A stretch of DNA of 64,000 nt, from the NCBI GenBank assembly GCA_963855995.1, contig OY979718.1:60118564-60182563 (forward strand), read 5' to 3'. Below the pieces are notes generated by a model that saw only the letters and a list, made by a program, of their open reading frames with translations, did not search any database and was not told the DNA's origin. Positions 1 to 31,251 of the stretch are shown one piece after another (the first letter of the stretch is position 1; each line of letters starts with the position of its first letter). The DNA comes from Muricea muricata (Eukaryota > Cnidaria > Anthozoa > Malacalcyonacea > Plexauridae). The position numbers and the translations under genes are program-made.

Positions 1-341
1 AGCAATTTTCTCATTTTGTCTTTGAGCTTTCAGCTGAAACTAAGTGGAACTAATTTAATAGGCTTGCATAAGCGAAAAAAATGACTTCGCGTGAAAAAAA
101 ATGGCCCGTAGAAAACTGTATGTGCTGCATGTATTTTCTTTATTAAATCTGTATTTCGACAACTATACAGTTAAAAAGACGGCAGATGAAGAAACCTACT
201 TGGAAATACGATGGTGGTGCGCGTCGTTTAGGATCATTTTCATCCAAATAACCAAACATTTCGTCGATCTGTCAAAAAATTTTAAAAAAATAGAACCAAA
301 GCTTTTGGATAACTTTTAAATATACTTGTTGTAGACTTTAC

Positions 342-13612
<13,271 letters not shown>

Positions 13613-15880
13613 CTTAAATTCAAATGCCGGTCAGCAAACAAGAAAATAAAAATGTGTTTTATAACAGAACAACTGAGAAACTCCACGTTTGTTAAGTAAA
13701 GTTCATTTGAAACAGTTCACCTTCGTTCTATCTTTCAACTAAATATTTCCCGACTAAATTACAACGTACAATTCTCCACAATTCACATAACGAAAATGGA
13801 ATGGCCTTTGAAAGATGATCCTGCTACATTCAATTACACGGATGACAGTTCATAGTTAGTTAATTATATTCTTTGCAATAGTTTGAAAGTATCACTTTAT
13901 TTTACTTTGATGAAACGCAAAGCTGGGTTGTTGATGTTTGGAAACGATGATATTCAAATTAGTTGTATCTTATTTGAATAATTTTGCATCCAGCATTGAC
14001 ATGAGCGACAAGGAATTCTTAAATCTTTTGAAACTTCTCTATGTTAATCCTACCCTAAACTCGCTAAATTTTGGTAAGCCTTATTTAATTAAACGTAAAG
14101 CAACATTATTGAGCTGGACCAATCAGGTGAAATAATTTGGCTAAAACTGTCCAAGCACATCGATCAAATATCGAAGAAAACTAAGTTGCCACCGCATTCG
14201 CCCTTGAATCACAATAATAAAGCTTTCGACGATTTGTCAATATTGACGGAGTAAAATCGTATTTCACTTTTAGTCGAATGCTGCAGCACGTTAATGTAAC
14301 GGCGCTCTAAATGCTTTTATTTCATTTCTATACGATGTGTCCAATATACACAATTCCGTAGCACCTGCAAGCAAAACCTTAGTACCTGTCACTCGCACAG
14401 CCGATATATTAAAACAAACTTAGCCCACTCGTGCTTATCTCAAGAGTCGCTCCAACAACTTAATTAATGTTTCAAAAGTGATACAGACGTAGAGGGTAGC
14501 AATATAGTCCGAATTAGTGTTTAACACGGGTACGATACAAGACATTTTAGTTTTGGATAAAAACAGAGATGTTTATTGACAACAAGATATTCAGGAGACA
14601 TCGTTTAAATATGCAATATACCAGAATCAATTTTGTGAAATATATTATAGAATATATTATAGTTATAACGTCAGGCTGAAGACACAGGAACTTACATTAC
14701 TTGATTCAAAGCTTATAGACCGTTGTTACTTTATTTTATGAGACGATTTTGTCGCATTAAAGATTGCTTTAGCATGCATTGTACAATACTATAATAATAG
14801 TACTTCAGTTTCAGACAGTTTTGTTGTCATTTGTCAGCAACATAATAAATTGTTTTGGGCCTTCCTTATATCACGCGCATTTTATAGAATTAAGATGCTG
14901 AATTGTCTCTCATTCAAGTAGTCAAAAACTGACCCCAATATATAGTTGCCATTATATATCGATCGCAGACAAAAAGTTCCCCCTACTACATATAACAATC
15001 AACATGTATTATAAATAAGATATCTGATCTTCTTCCATAAGGTCTTACCAACAAAATACCAACATTTGAAGTCATTTTGTCACAAATGTCGAAATCCAGC
15101 GACTGTTTAGGCGCCCGCTTCACCAACGCCTTTTGACAAGTACCCTACGTTGACAAGCAGTAACGAGAATTGTGGAACGATAAAGCTGAAGCAGCAATAT
15201 CCTTACATACTTCCTATGCTTTGTGACCAAGGAAATCGTTTTCTTTTAATATCATTTACTGAAGATGAAAGTACATCAACAGTAACTGGCAACTCTCGGA
15301 GGCCACCACAGTGAAGAGGTCGCAACTAGTGACACGTCCAATTGCATGCATTTTTTAGCACAACAGGGAGCGTGAAAAACTATTGCTAAATGTTCACGAA
15401 GTATTCATATTTTTGACCCCCAATGGATAACCTTTTGTTGAAAACATGCATGATTTAAATTTCTCAAGCCCATCATTGCCTAAAATACCGTCGCATTAAA
15501 AAAAAATACTTTAAAAAAGGTATGGCGAAGTAAATTGAAAAAACTTCTTCGCACATCAACACAGTACTTGTGCAATTGATTGTGGCCAGTTTACAAGAGT
15601 AAGAAAAAATAATTTATACAATATAACGGCGTGATTTAGTCCTACGTTTAACAACAGAGTCAGTCGTCCATGCAAAATTTAAATTAGTTGAAATAACTTT
15701 GTTCTTTATATAATTACCATTTGAAGTTGAACATTCCAGAAGTATATTTTATTTCCACACGAGTTGTACATGTCAAATTTAAAGCATAACCAAAGAAAGA
15801 TATAAAGGACGATCTTTTTGCTGAATCCTATGCTGTAAAATCTATTACACGGTTTTGAGGAATTCAATAACCTGCGATAT
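13613..15880. other. Upstream of myosin: no gene seen
   Basis: The 5' flank of the myosin gene. It is AT-rich. The longest open frames here are short and have no recognisable motif. It presumably contains the myosin promoter and any 5' untranslated exons, but I cannot place a promoter element. Confidence 0.5.
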
Positions 15881-15888
15881 GTTGATAC

Positions 15889-16244
15889 CAGGGCCTTTTT
15901 TAAGAAATTGCCCGTGGGGGGGGGCGGTGTACATAAGGGACCTTTTGGTAATGACCGAAGGGACCAGCAAATTGTGGGATATGCTGACATAGTTTCTATA
16001 TTTATTATTGAATGAAAAATATTTTTAAAATGTTACGATCAGTTATTATTAGTTAACATTTTGGCTCATCAACGCACTGTTTTTTTGTGTAATATATCGT
16101 TAAGAGCGAGGAGCTGACAACATTAAAGTAACAACATGACAACTTAGTGGGGGAGCCAAAATCCATCAGTGGGGGGGCCAAAGGAGGGGGTGGGGGGTCC
16201 TTGCCCCCCCCCCCCCCCCACGTATATAGTTAAAAAAGGCCCTG
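15889..16244. mobile_element. hAT-type MITE, 356 bp, 8-bp target duplication
   Basis: The ends are CAGGGCCTTTTTTAA and its mirror TTAAAAAAGGCCCTG, flanked by GTTGATAC on both sides (15881-15888 and 16245-16252). The interior holds G- and C-homopolymer runs near both ends and no transposase. The clean duplication suggests a fairly recent insertion. Confidence 0.88.
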
Positions 16245-16745
16245 GTTGATACATTGGCAAAAACACCTTCCAGAACAGCACGTAACAGGAATGCATGTTG
16301 GTGAAGAATTAATAGCAGAATAAATAACAGACGCAAAAAGGGCTGGAAGAGGCTTCGACATTCCTAAAAGTGATTTATGCACAGCAAATATGTACACAGT
16401 CATTAAGACATTTCTCAACAAACCTACTTTTCATGTAAGGTCTAAAAGCACCTTCACTAAAAATGTGGGAAAAAACTTGGCATATACTTTGTGCACAAAG
16501 TTCCATGAAACATTAACAACATGCCGGTAAAACAACAATTGCCACATGAGAAAATCTAATCCTTGAATAAAAAAACTGACAGGTATAACATGATTCTGTT
16601 AACTGCATACAGGATGTAGCTGATAGAAGCCTGATAGAAATATGAAAATGGCATGAATTAGGTATTTCGCCACAAAAACATCAACAAGACAATACTCATT
16701 ACATTATGAAAATGACTGGTTAAACTTTAAAACAACTAGAAACAA

Positions 16746-16905
16746 AGTGAATATAGAACTAAGAAATTCAAAAAAGATTATTATTCCTCGAAAATTGTTG
16801 ATCAAAAATGTAATCCAAAGAAAGCTTGAAAAAGTATATTTAACAAATCATGAAGATATTGCAGAGGATTTTAATGATTTTTTTTTAAATATTGCCCCCA
16901 ATCTA
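16746..16905 (+). pseudogene. LINE reverse transcriptase remnant, left half
   Basis: Encodes NKVNIELRNSKK and EDIAEDFNDFFLNIAPNL, the linker and start of a CR1/L2/jockey-type reverse transcriptase. The frame stops exactly at the hAT end at 16906. The continuation NLASNIDFSNYNFETHVKNV is found at 34688, so this and the right piece are halves of one retrotransposon fragment. Confidence 0.8.
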
Positions 16906-17145
16906 CAGGGTTCGTACCCTTATTTCAGCATAAGTTTTAAGGACTTTTTAAGGACTTTTTATGCTATTAATTAGCGTTTTTAAAGACCAATTTTGCTGAC
17001 ACTCATGCCACAATTGCCTAAAACGAATATGAAAAAGCAACATATGTAAACAATATAAAGCACTTCCCACTTTATTTTTAAAACAATATCAAACTACAAC
17101 ATGTATCGCAGTGAAACAGAATACGGAACTATCTTATAATAGAAG

Positions 17146-17973
17146 TCAACACTTTTTCATCTGTTGTAGAATCTCGTCAATTCTTTTCTCAGTAGTTGCT
17201 AGCTCTTCCTTTTTCTTAGCCGTACCACGTCGCATACTGTTGGACTGAGCAATCAGAGTAATTTTTCTTGTATCTTCAGCTTGCTGTGCCAGGTTATTGG
17301 CTGATTTCTCCATGCTAGAAATGTCCTGCAGAAGACATTTCTTCTTTTGTTTTTCACCCTCAAAGTCGTCTTCAAGCTTGCGCTTTCTGCTTGTAGTTTC
17401 TTTCTTCTTCCGCGTGCATTCCTGTTCTTCTTAATAGCAAGTATTTCTGCCCGGCTCCAGCCGCTGCAAAAAGCAGTTTGGGAGTTGTTTCTACATTGCA
17501 CACACTACCCTTATCGTGTACATAATCACAGATAAGTCTTCGAGCTTCACATGCCCCTATCAAGCACGTTATCAGCAGCAACCTGTTCCAAACAAAATAT
17601 TTAATTGTAAGGAGTAATAGTTAAAAGAAAAGGACGGAAGTGCAAGGTTGAACAATAACCTGTACCTGTTTGTTCACAGAGAAACCTCTTTCAACTGTGC
17701 CTGACCATGTGACAACAGTAGTACTACTTTGACCATGGCCCAGAGGTTTTTGTATTCTCCAACATCGGCAAGTCTTTGATGGAAAAATTTGTCAATTTTA
17801 TCTTCCTCAATGTATGGATTATACTCTGCGAATGCTGATCGCTTAGAAGCGACCTTCATCTCAAGAAAATTGGTGCATTGGTTCTCCACAATGCCACACT
17901 CTTCAAATGTTAGTTTCTCTTTCTGGGCAACAACCTGCAACATAGTGAGTGTATCATTATCAACTGTTTGCAT
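17146..17973 (-). pseudogene. hAT transposase, C-terminal part, broken
   Basis: Two pieces are visible. 17666-17973 encodes the dimerisation region (EYKNLWAMVKVVLLLSHGQA, then VERGFSVNKQ after a frameshift). 17146-17582 encodes VAADNVL, EARRLICDYVH and a coiled, lysine-rich tail ending QQMKKC and a stop. SHGQA..VERGFS is a hallmark of a widespread animal hAT family. A splice donor at 17665 (CAG|GTACAG) and acceptor before 17582 join them. In-frame stops and at least two frameshifts show it is dead. The middle of the transposase is not found in the window. Confidence 0.78.
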
Positions 17974-18031
17974 TACAAAACAAGAAGCCTGCTAAGGCGT
18001 TCACTCCGCCTGCCAAAACGAAAATGGGCAC

Positions 18032-18130
18032 AGGGCTGTAACTAGAGCGTTTATTGGGAGCGGGGTACATTCACTTACTTCTGTTCTGCCCAACGAACTC
18101 CTTTTTAAATCAGTTATTATTGGGGTACCT
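18032..18130. mobile_element. Relic of the hAT MITE family seen at 36206
   Basis: Begins CAGGGCTGTAACTAGAGCG, then TTGGG, TACATTCA and TTCTGCCCAACGAA, the same order as the first half of the element at 36206-36385. The second half is missing. Confidence 0.5.
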
Positions 18131-18467
18131 TCCAAGGCATTTTAAGACATTGCTAGCACATCTTATGTAATCACGAAGATAACCAAAAAGCAATGTCTCA
18201 GCGACTTGCCAGGCACTCTCCAAGAGATAATTTGTTGGGAATTTTAGGCTAACATATGTATTTCTGGAATTGGAATGTTAAATGTCTCTTACCTTTTATA
18301 AATGTATGAGATCCCACAAGCAAATAAATCATTTTGCACGAAATATCAGCATCTCAACATAGGTATAGAAAACCAAGGAAAGGAATCACAACGAATACTT
18401 CGTGATTAGAATTAGGAACACATTTCCTAGACTCACTCCTTGATCATGAATGGAGTCTACCAAAATT

Positions 18468-18850
18468 TGCCGTTTTAAAACATTTCTGGAGCAATGTTTT
18501 GATAAAGGACCTTCATGCCCCTTTCTTTTCACTATTACATGTTAAAAATTGTGTTTTGTATATAGATATTTCAGGAGAATTTGCGTTTGATTCTTGTGTA
18601 GAAATTTGTAAATTTCTTAAAAGTGGAAACACAACAGAAAATGACGGAAACACGCTCTCAAAACTTCACCGCGATACATCGCTCCTCGGTGAAGTTTCAC
18701 GGTGGAATTTGTCGTTTTAAAACATTTTGCATGAGAATCTTTGCACGTAAAACCTTCTTGCGGTTTAGATGTTCTAGCATACATGTTAAAATGCGTGTTT
18801 TGTTGACATATTCCGCTAGAAATTGAGTTTAAACGCCGTGTTTAGGTCGG
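18468..18850. repeat. Degenerate direct repeat, about 240-bp period
   Basis: TTTGCCGTTTTAAAACATTT near 18468 recurs as TTTGTCGTTTTAAAACATTT near 18708, followed in both copies by ACATGTTAAAA and a GTGTTTTG stretch. Two diverged copies are visible. Confidence 0.45.
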
Positions 18851-19155
18851 CTCACGCAGCTTGTGCCCAGCGGTATCACCCATGAGCGCTGCACCAACTT
18901 GTGACACCGAAAAAAATAAAAAAATAAAAACCTCACCTACGGCAGGCGGAGTAATAATTACATCAACAAAAAAGCATACCATTATCAAGTCCATACCAAG
19001 TAACAACAAAAATATAAACATTTCAATATTCTTTAGGATTGATATGTGTTACATTGAAGTATACATTAACACTGCAGTGCACAAAAGCTATGAACTAACA
19101 GCTTACAATTAGCTATGTCAAATATGCTCAAAGTTCAGGGTCAGATGTTAAAAAT

Positions 19156-21282
19156 ATGTCAGAAAGAAAGCTACTGAACAGTTCTTTCGAAGAATATGAC
19201 AACAATTCTGGTGTGAGGACTCACAAATGGCAACAGGATTGAAGCTACAGGATACTGTCCTTCTGAATGATTGTATTTCAAGCGCTGCAACATGCAGTTC
19301 CCGTCGGTCTGCTACTTCAGAACTACAACTGTTTCAGAAGAATAACGAGAGAGAAGGACTTTCTGAATCGTTGTTTTTAAAATGTACAGCCCCTTGCAGT
19401 AACCCCTTTGTCAACCAGTAAGCGTCTGGGTGGTAAAGGTGGTGGATCCCATAAGGTCAATCGTCGAGCTGTATTAGCCTCATACCAGTTCAGACATGCT
19501 GGATTGAAAAATGTTTGTGTCGGAATGAACTTGCCACCTCTACTTGCCAAAAATGCCTATAATGAACACTTAAAACAAATTGAACAGGCATCCACAAACC
19601 ATGCAGAGCAGGTCATGAAAGACACAGCAAAACGGTTGAAAGACAAATCGCCACAGAACGACTACAGGACATTGATGATGAAACTGACATTTAGTGTTGC
19701 TGATACAGTTGATGGGACATGGCAAAAAAAGAGGTCACTCCTCTAAAAATAGGAGTGGTCTTTGTTATTTCTGTAGACACTGGTGAAATCCTTGACTATG
19801 AAGTAAAGTCACTGTTTTGCCACGAGTACAAGGCCCATACTTAGGATCCAGAAAGTGATGAACATAAGGAATGGCTAAAAAAGCATGAACCCAATTGTCA
19901 TTTAACCATAAAGGTTCTTGTGCAGAGATGGAAGCAGTAGCTGCTGCTTCTATCTTCAGCAGAAGTATCAACTCGAGGCAGCTGAAGTATGCAACATTTG
20001 TCGGTGACAGTGATAGAAGCTGCTTTGGTAGAGTGAAAGAAGCCATGTTTGCCAAATATGGTGATACATATGAGATAACTAAAGAAGAATGTGTTGGTCA
20101 TGTGCAAGAGACTTGGATTGCGAATAAGCTTACTCTTAACAAATCGAGGGCTATGCTAATAATTTATGCTAATTTATGCTCTAGGCAGAAACTGCGAACT
20201 TTTGATAAATCACCATCATTAGTCCTTGACGGCGCCCCATTAAAGAGTATTAAATACCAAATCTCTAGGAGTGACCATTGATGAAAAGCTTTCCTGGAGC
20301 GAACATATAAGTGGACTGTGTAAGAAGAATGCCAGTGGTATCGGAGCAATAAAACGAACCAGATCGCTTTTCCCACGTAGGACGCTGCAATTGGTATATA
20401 ACTCGCTTGCACAGCCATATTTTGACTATTGCAACTTGGTGTGGGGCAATTGTTGTAAAACGCTTGCTACCAAACTCCAAAAATTGCAAAACCGTTCAGG
20501 CCGGGTTTTAGCTTTTTCTAGCTATGATATTAGAGCTGACAATTTATTTAAAGTTCTTGGCTGGAAAAATCTCGAATGTCAACGTCAAATTGGTGAAGCT
20601 GTCATGGTTTATAAGTCTTTGAATGGACTTGCTCCAGATTATCTAAGTTCGAGACTTGTTGACCGTGGCAGCGTCACCAAGTATCAGCTCAGAAATACTG
20701 AGGCCAGCCTAGCTATTCCATTGCCTCGCACCAATTTTATGAAAAATAGCTTTTGCTATAGAGGTGCTGTTCTTTGGAATAGTCTTCTGATTGGGTTGCG
20801 ACAGGGCAAAACTCTTGGTGAATTTCGTTCTGGTTGCAGTAGTTTTTTATCCTGATGTTTACCAAATTTTTAAATAGTTTATATTAAAGTCACACGACAC
20901 TCGTGGAAAGCAGGTTGTTTGTTTTTCTAGATTTCGTTATCATGTTAATTATGTAAATATGTATAGTTTATGTATTGTAATTTCTTTGTAAATCCTGACG
21001 TGTCTACCGTGTTCAAATAAAGTTTCAATACAATACAATCGTATAAAATCTGCTGCGAAGAAAGTGAGTTTAAAATACCGTGAATGGAGAAGAAAGCTTC
21101 AAGCACAACGCAAGGCAAAGGGGGGTCAAAATTCATATCAACCTGGTGGTTTTGGTCTGAGTTTAAAGCCCTTAGAAGAAGCAAAGAAAAAGAAGACAAA
21201 GAGACCAGCAAAGGACACAAACATTGATAAACAACCTAAAATAAGGTTTGTCATGCCAACTGTTGAAGTTATCGGAAAATAG
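19156..21282 (+). pseudogene. Mutator-like (MULE) transposase-domain gene, decayed and interrupted
   Basis: Fragments in order: ERKLLNSSFEEYD, SHKVNRRAVLASYQF, SVADTVDGTWQKK, GVVFVISVDTGEILDYEV, KYATFVGDSDRSCF, KEECVGHVQ, and after an insertion AAKKVSLKYREWRRKLQAQ with a basic C-terminus ending at 21282. The VDGTWQKR, GDSD and ECVGHVQ blocks match the animal Mutator-like transposase domain. Several frameshifts and stops separate the blocks. A LINE 3' end (20105-21040) interrupts it between ECVGHVQ and the basic tail. It is not functional as written. It lies inside the 17.8-kb hAT-bounded unit. Confidence 0.75.
20105..21040 (+). mobile_element. 5'-truncated LINE, C-terminus of ORF2 and 3' end
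   Basis: A single main frame (20271-20853) reads GVTIDEKLSWSEHISGL, GIGAIKRTRSLFPRRTL, YFDYCNLVWG, LQKLQNRSGRVLAF and ends RSGCSSFLS: the region after the reverse-transcriptase palm in CR1/L2-like LINEs. The catalytic palm is absent through 5' truncation. The 3' end is AATAAAGTTTC followed by ATACAATACAAT. It is inserted in the MULE gene. Confidence 0.82.
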
Positions 21283-22303
21283 TAACTTCCAATAATATAA
21301 ATGTTAGAGAAAATCACTATTTTGTGTATAAATTATTGTGCAAAGGCTTCCAAAGGGCTCAAATGTGTCTTATCTACATTCTTGGAAGCTATAATAGACA
21401 CAAATTTTAGGTGTAATCGTACTGATGTTGCGGCTAACCATTGTAAAATGTTGTTCATGTTTAGCTTCAATTTTCTTATTGTCAATAAATTTTTGTGCAA
21501 CAAGTTTCTGGAGAGTGTAAATCAAAGAGGATTTAATGAATTGCTCTGAATTTTGGACCATGTGTTTATTTTAGACTACTCTATGCAATAAACAGACAGT
21601 TTCAGAAAATTTAAAATTCAAATTCAAAATTAAGCTTGTTACCATGGAAACAGTTCATTTTTATGGTTCGGACAGTGCAATTTGACCGAATGAAATCCTG
21701 TCTGTTTGTTGCATACCCTGACTTACATAGACAAACTTCACAAAGTTTGAAGGCTGTATCTATTTTTCCTCTGGAGATATTGCCTCCAGAGTTCCTCCTT
21801 TGTGCCGAACTAATTTGACGTCACCATGGTAGCCACGCAGTAGTTCAAATCATATATGGGCTAAAATTGTTAATAGTCATCAGCGCTTCCTCCTTATCAA
21901 ATTTGGTAGTGATTGGATAGATAGTTATCAAATAAAGGCTTTTAAGATAGACTACCTCCATAACTGTTTAAGATCTTTAAGCACAAGTTCACCAATTAGG
22001 AAACAATAACTTTCATATGAATGCTTATCAATCAACGCTTAATTAGCCCACAGTCTAATTTTCTGTTCCTTTTTATGTTTTACTTTTATCATTTCGTCTT
22101 GTTTCGTACGCTCTGTTCCTGTTCCGTATTTCATTATCATCTTACTTCGTACGAACAACCTTAATAATTCAGCCAAGCCCATCTACCCTTTACAAGCTTT
22201 TTAAAACGACAGAGCTCCACCTACTGTATGTGATCAGCTACGAGTGCTATTTACAGCGAGTATATTTTGATCATACCAACAATTGTGCGTGAGAAAGCAT
22301 CAT
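21283..22303. other. Between MULE relic and LCMT1: no gene seen
   Basis: AT-rich spacer with small unsupported open frames only. It should contain the LCMT1 3' untranslated region on the minus strand; I could not fix a poly(A) signal. Confidence 0.5.
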
Positions 22304-28022
<5,719 letters not shown>

Positions 28023-28170
28023 AATATTTTAGTGCAATTTTTTAACTCAAAAGTTCAACTCAACACACATAACTTCCAAAATTCTCAAATTGAATATTTT
28101 ACGATTTCGCTAATTATTCCACAACACGCATCACGAAATATATCAGCATAATCATCCAGCTGATATGACC

Positions 28171-29920
28171 ACAGATTCAGCCTCGTCCCCAGGCCCAACC
28201 GTTACCGTTGCGTGGGTATTGCGTGGAAAACACAGTCGGAAACGCGCGGTCGGGCCTGGCAGAAAATGCAGAAAAAGTGTATGATTCAACGAAAAAGTGA
28301 TAAGATAGTATTTTATTGAGAATTTCGTTTTCCAGTCGCGTGTGTTGGCCATACATGTGTTTGATAGATGGAAGAGATTACCGAAAGCCTTAAGAAATCT
28401 AATCTCGAAGCTGCTCTTCTTCGCTTATATCGTCGAGGGGAGTTTCTATTAAACTTGGCTGTGGCTGATCCACGCATTCCGCCATCTTGAATTCATTTTC
28501 TGCCAGGCGCTTTCGCTCCCTTCCCTTTATTTTCTCCTCGCGTGTTTCCCGCGCGCATTCACGATATTAAATCGATATATACAATCCTATACACTTTTCC
28601 TGATTAGAAAATTAGAAAGCGCCTGGGAACGAGGCTACCACAGATTACTATTGTACCAGATGTCTATCTTCGTGTTTTCGCAAGGTAAATTTGTGTTCTC
28701 GATTTTCACTCTGATCACGAATTGCACTCGTCATTTTTCGCAATATCACGTATGTTCAGTGAACTCTAATACAACTGGAACGATAACTTGGCCGCCATCT
28801 TTGAAGCCAAATTGAAGGCCGCCATGTACGTCACGCCGCGAAAATATGACCTATTTTCAAAAGCTCTTTTCGACCCTTTAACTTCGTGTTTTAGAGCCAG
28901 TTAGGTGCTAAATATTTTCTAGATAGATTGAAATTTCATGTACCTCAACTTTCTAGGACGTCCAGTAAGGTTTTAAAATATTTTTTGGCTGCTAAAAATG
29001 AAAAACAGTTCCGGCGAAAACTTTGTCACGAAATATCTTTTTTAAAAAAATGTTACCTCTCGAGTTTTAACAGTTAGATGGAAGAGGCTGCCAAGAACTA
29101 TCCGTAACCGAAGTTTAAAGCTTTAAAACTAATGCTATCTGACGAAAAATGTAAGTTTTATACATATTTTTGAATTAACCATACAAATACACCACTTCGA
29201 AAACCTCAATTTACTCACGTATTAGAAGGGCTACAGCAAAGACTAAAAGCTCAAAATAGACAACGATACCTGGACTTTAGCACAAGATACGTTTTGGAAG
29301 TGTTGAAATGTTTTAAAGCAATATATTTTTCAATTGAAGAGCGTAGTTTGCCTCGTAGTTTGCTTCGGTACGTTGAAACTTTCGTCATTTTCCAGAGTAA
29401 AAAAGTGATAGCCCTCAATTTTCGCCGTAACAAAGTGTAGAACAGTCAGGACTATCCAGAAAACCAGGATCGAATCTTTAAAATTGAAGTCTTGTGATGA
29501 AAATTCTCATTTTTCAAGCATATTTTCGCTCAAAAACAAACTTTTCACTCCTCGTAACTTTCCCCCAGTCCTTTCGAACAAGCCATTTTCCCTGCGCGGT
29601 TCCCGCCTTTTGCTTCAAATTTGGCTTCATCCAATCATAGAACGAAAACATAGGAGTTATCGTTCCAGTTGTATTAGAGTTCACTGCGTATGTTGCGCTT
29701 ACTAAGAACATGGCGGACACTTGCGTCAGACTCGCGTCCAGGCCAGGCCTTTGTCAGACATGCATAGGTTTTAGACTCGGTTAGACTGTTGCTTACGTTG
29801 TATGGCGTGGATTGCGCTTACTAAGAACATGGCGGAAATCTTTCGTCAGCTCGCGTAAGCAGTCAAAAACTTGTAACAGATATTTGGCGAAGATAGACAT
29901 CTGGTACAATAGTAATCTGT
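28171..29920. mobile_element. 1.75-kb non-autonomous element with 9-bp target duplication
   Basis: The ends are ACAGATT..AATCTGT, flanked by GATATGACC on both sides (28162-28170, 29921-29929). The interior contains nested inverted stretches (28757-28790 with 29657-29690; 28637-28675 with 29885-29920) and a direct repeat of GCGCTTACTAAGAACATGGC (near 29695 and 29814). No long open frame. A related repeat copy near 37750 shows the unoccupied target. A 9-bp duplication fits MULE-type elements, which is inference. It starts about 150 bp upstream of the LCMT1 start codon. Confidence 0.65.
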
Positions 29921-30117
29921 GATATGACCGTGAGTAAAAGGCCTGGAACTAACTACCGAATAAAAATCCATTTTGCTGTTTTTAATAACTTATATCTTTG
30001 ATTTTCCTTCATGAAACTTGTTGAAACTTTGTGATTATGTTCAGTAAAGAAAATAAAATGGATTTGTGCTTAACAACTAGTGCCAGTACTTTTCTGCGTT
30101 TTCAGATCACCTAGATA
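29921..30117. repeat. Dispersed repeat, copy A
   Basis: From GTGAGTAAAAGGCCTGGAAC to GTTTTCAGATCACCTAGAT, matching 37750-38352 outside its nested MITE. Its first 18 bases are separated at 28153-28170 by the 1.75-kb element. Confidence 0.7.
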
Positions 30118-31251
30118 AGAGGAATTCTCGTCCATATTTAAAAAGAACAGTTTAGAAAACACATAACAATGTGGACACTATTATGGCAATTAACTTTATC
30201 AATCATTTGGGGGTTATATTTTATACGATTTTTTTACAAAAAGATGTAACATAAATAATCCAGGTGGATTTAGGACTAACACTTCGCACTTTTAGCGAGC
30301 AGATTTTGCGGCACCAAATTCCGAGAATTCTTTAAATAAAATGGTAAAAGCGTGTCAAACAAGGGAACTAACGTATTGATTGATTCAAAATTATCGCGCT
30401 TATTAATGTTTTACTAACAAGTTTTGAAATTCTGTGAGCTGTTTTAAATATTTAAATGTAAAATCTGTTCCGAGAAAAATACAATTGACGATGTATAGTA
30501 ATTAATCATATAAAAAAATATTACATATTATATAGGAGTTTTAGTACATCATCAAAATAGACACTTTGATAAATTAAACCATCTTCATGTTTCATGTTCA
30601 AATATAGTTGCATTTTATCAAAATTCGTTTCTGAGCGCAAAACTGAGCGTATTAATAAACTCTTCTCTTGAGCGATGAAAGGTGAAACGTTTTGCAACCG
30701 CTTGGTAAAGCCATTTCTTGTTCGTCAAAATGCTGCAACTCTGAAAGATAAGAGAGACGAAGTTACAACGTGACTTTGTGGGCATTTCTGTTCAAGTTCT
30801 GGGCAAAGGTGTTAGCAGCGTGGTCATTGTCACAAATATTTTGTAGAAAGTTTAGTTTTATGCGAGACAGGCAAGCAATCTCTTACAAGCTAAGGAAGGA
30901 CATAGTTTAACCTGATCCTGTCAAAGACAGTCTAATCTAACAATCACCTCAGACACGTGTTTACTGTCTCTACTGGAGGGTTTAAAACACGGACTTACTT
31001 AGCAAAGTTTCTCATTACAGCTTACTAAACGACCAAGCGAAGTTCTCTCTTAAGCCTCTTTAACACGACTAAATTTCCTTTGCCAAATTTCATGTCTCAA
31101 AGTGTTTTGAGTGTAAATCTGTCAAAAAAAACCCTAATTTACATGGTCAAAAAGCCTTTGACGCATGAAATTTTAGAACGAAAATGTGGTCGTGTAAAAG
31201 GTGCTTAACATTCAAATAACTCCTTACCTTGAAGAATCTGACGAAGAACCG
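30118..31251. other. No gene seen
   Basis: AT-rich spacer beside the NDE1-like pseudogene. A possible minus-strand acceptor (TTTCAG before AGTTGCAGC) lies near 30740 but leads to no recognisable exon. Confidence 0.4.

Noticed and set aside
13938..14135. 65-codon frame METMIFKLVVSYL
   Set aside because: No recognisable domain, splice context or partner exons; consistent with chance in AT-rich DNA.
29251..29720. Short frames on both strands within the 1.75-kb element
   Set aside because: They overlap inverted-repeat sequence and match no family I know.
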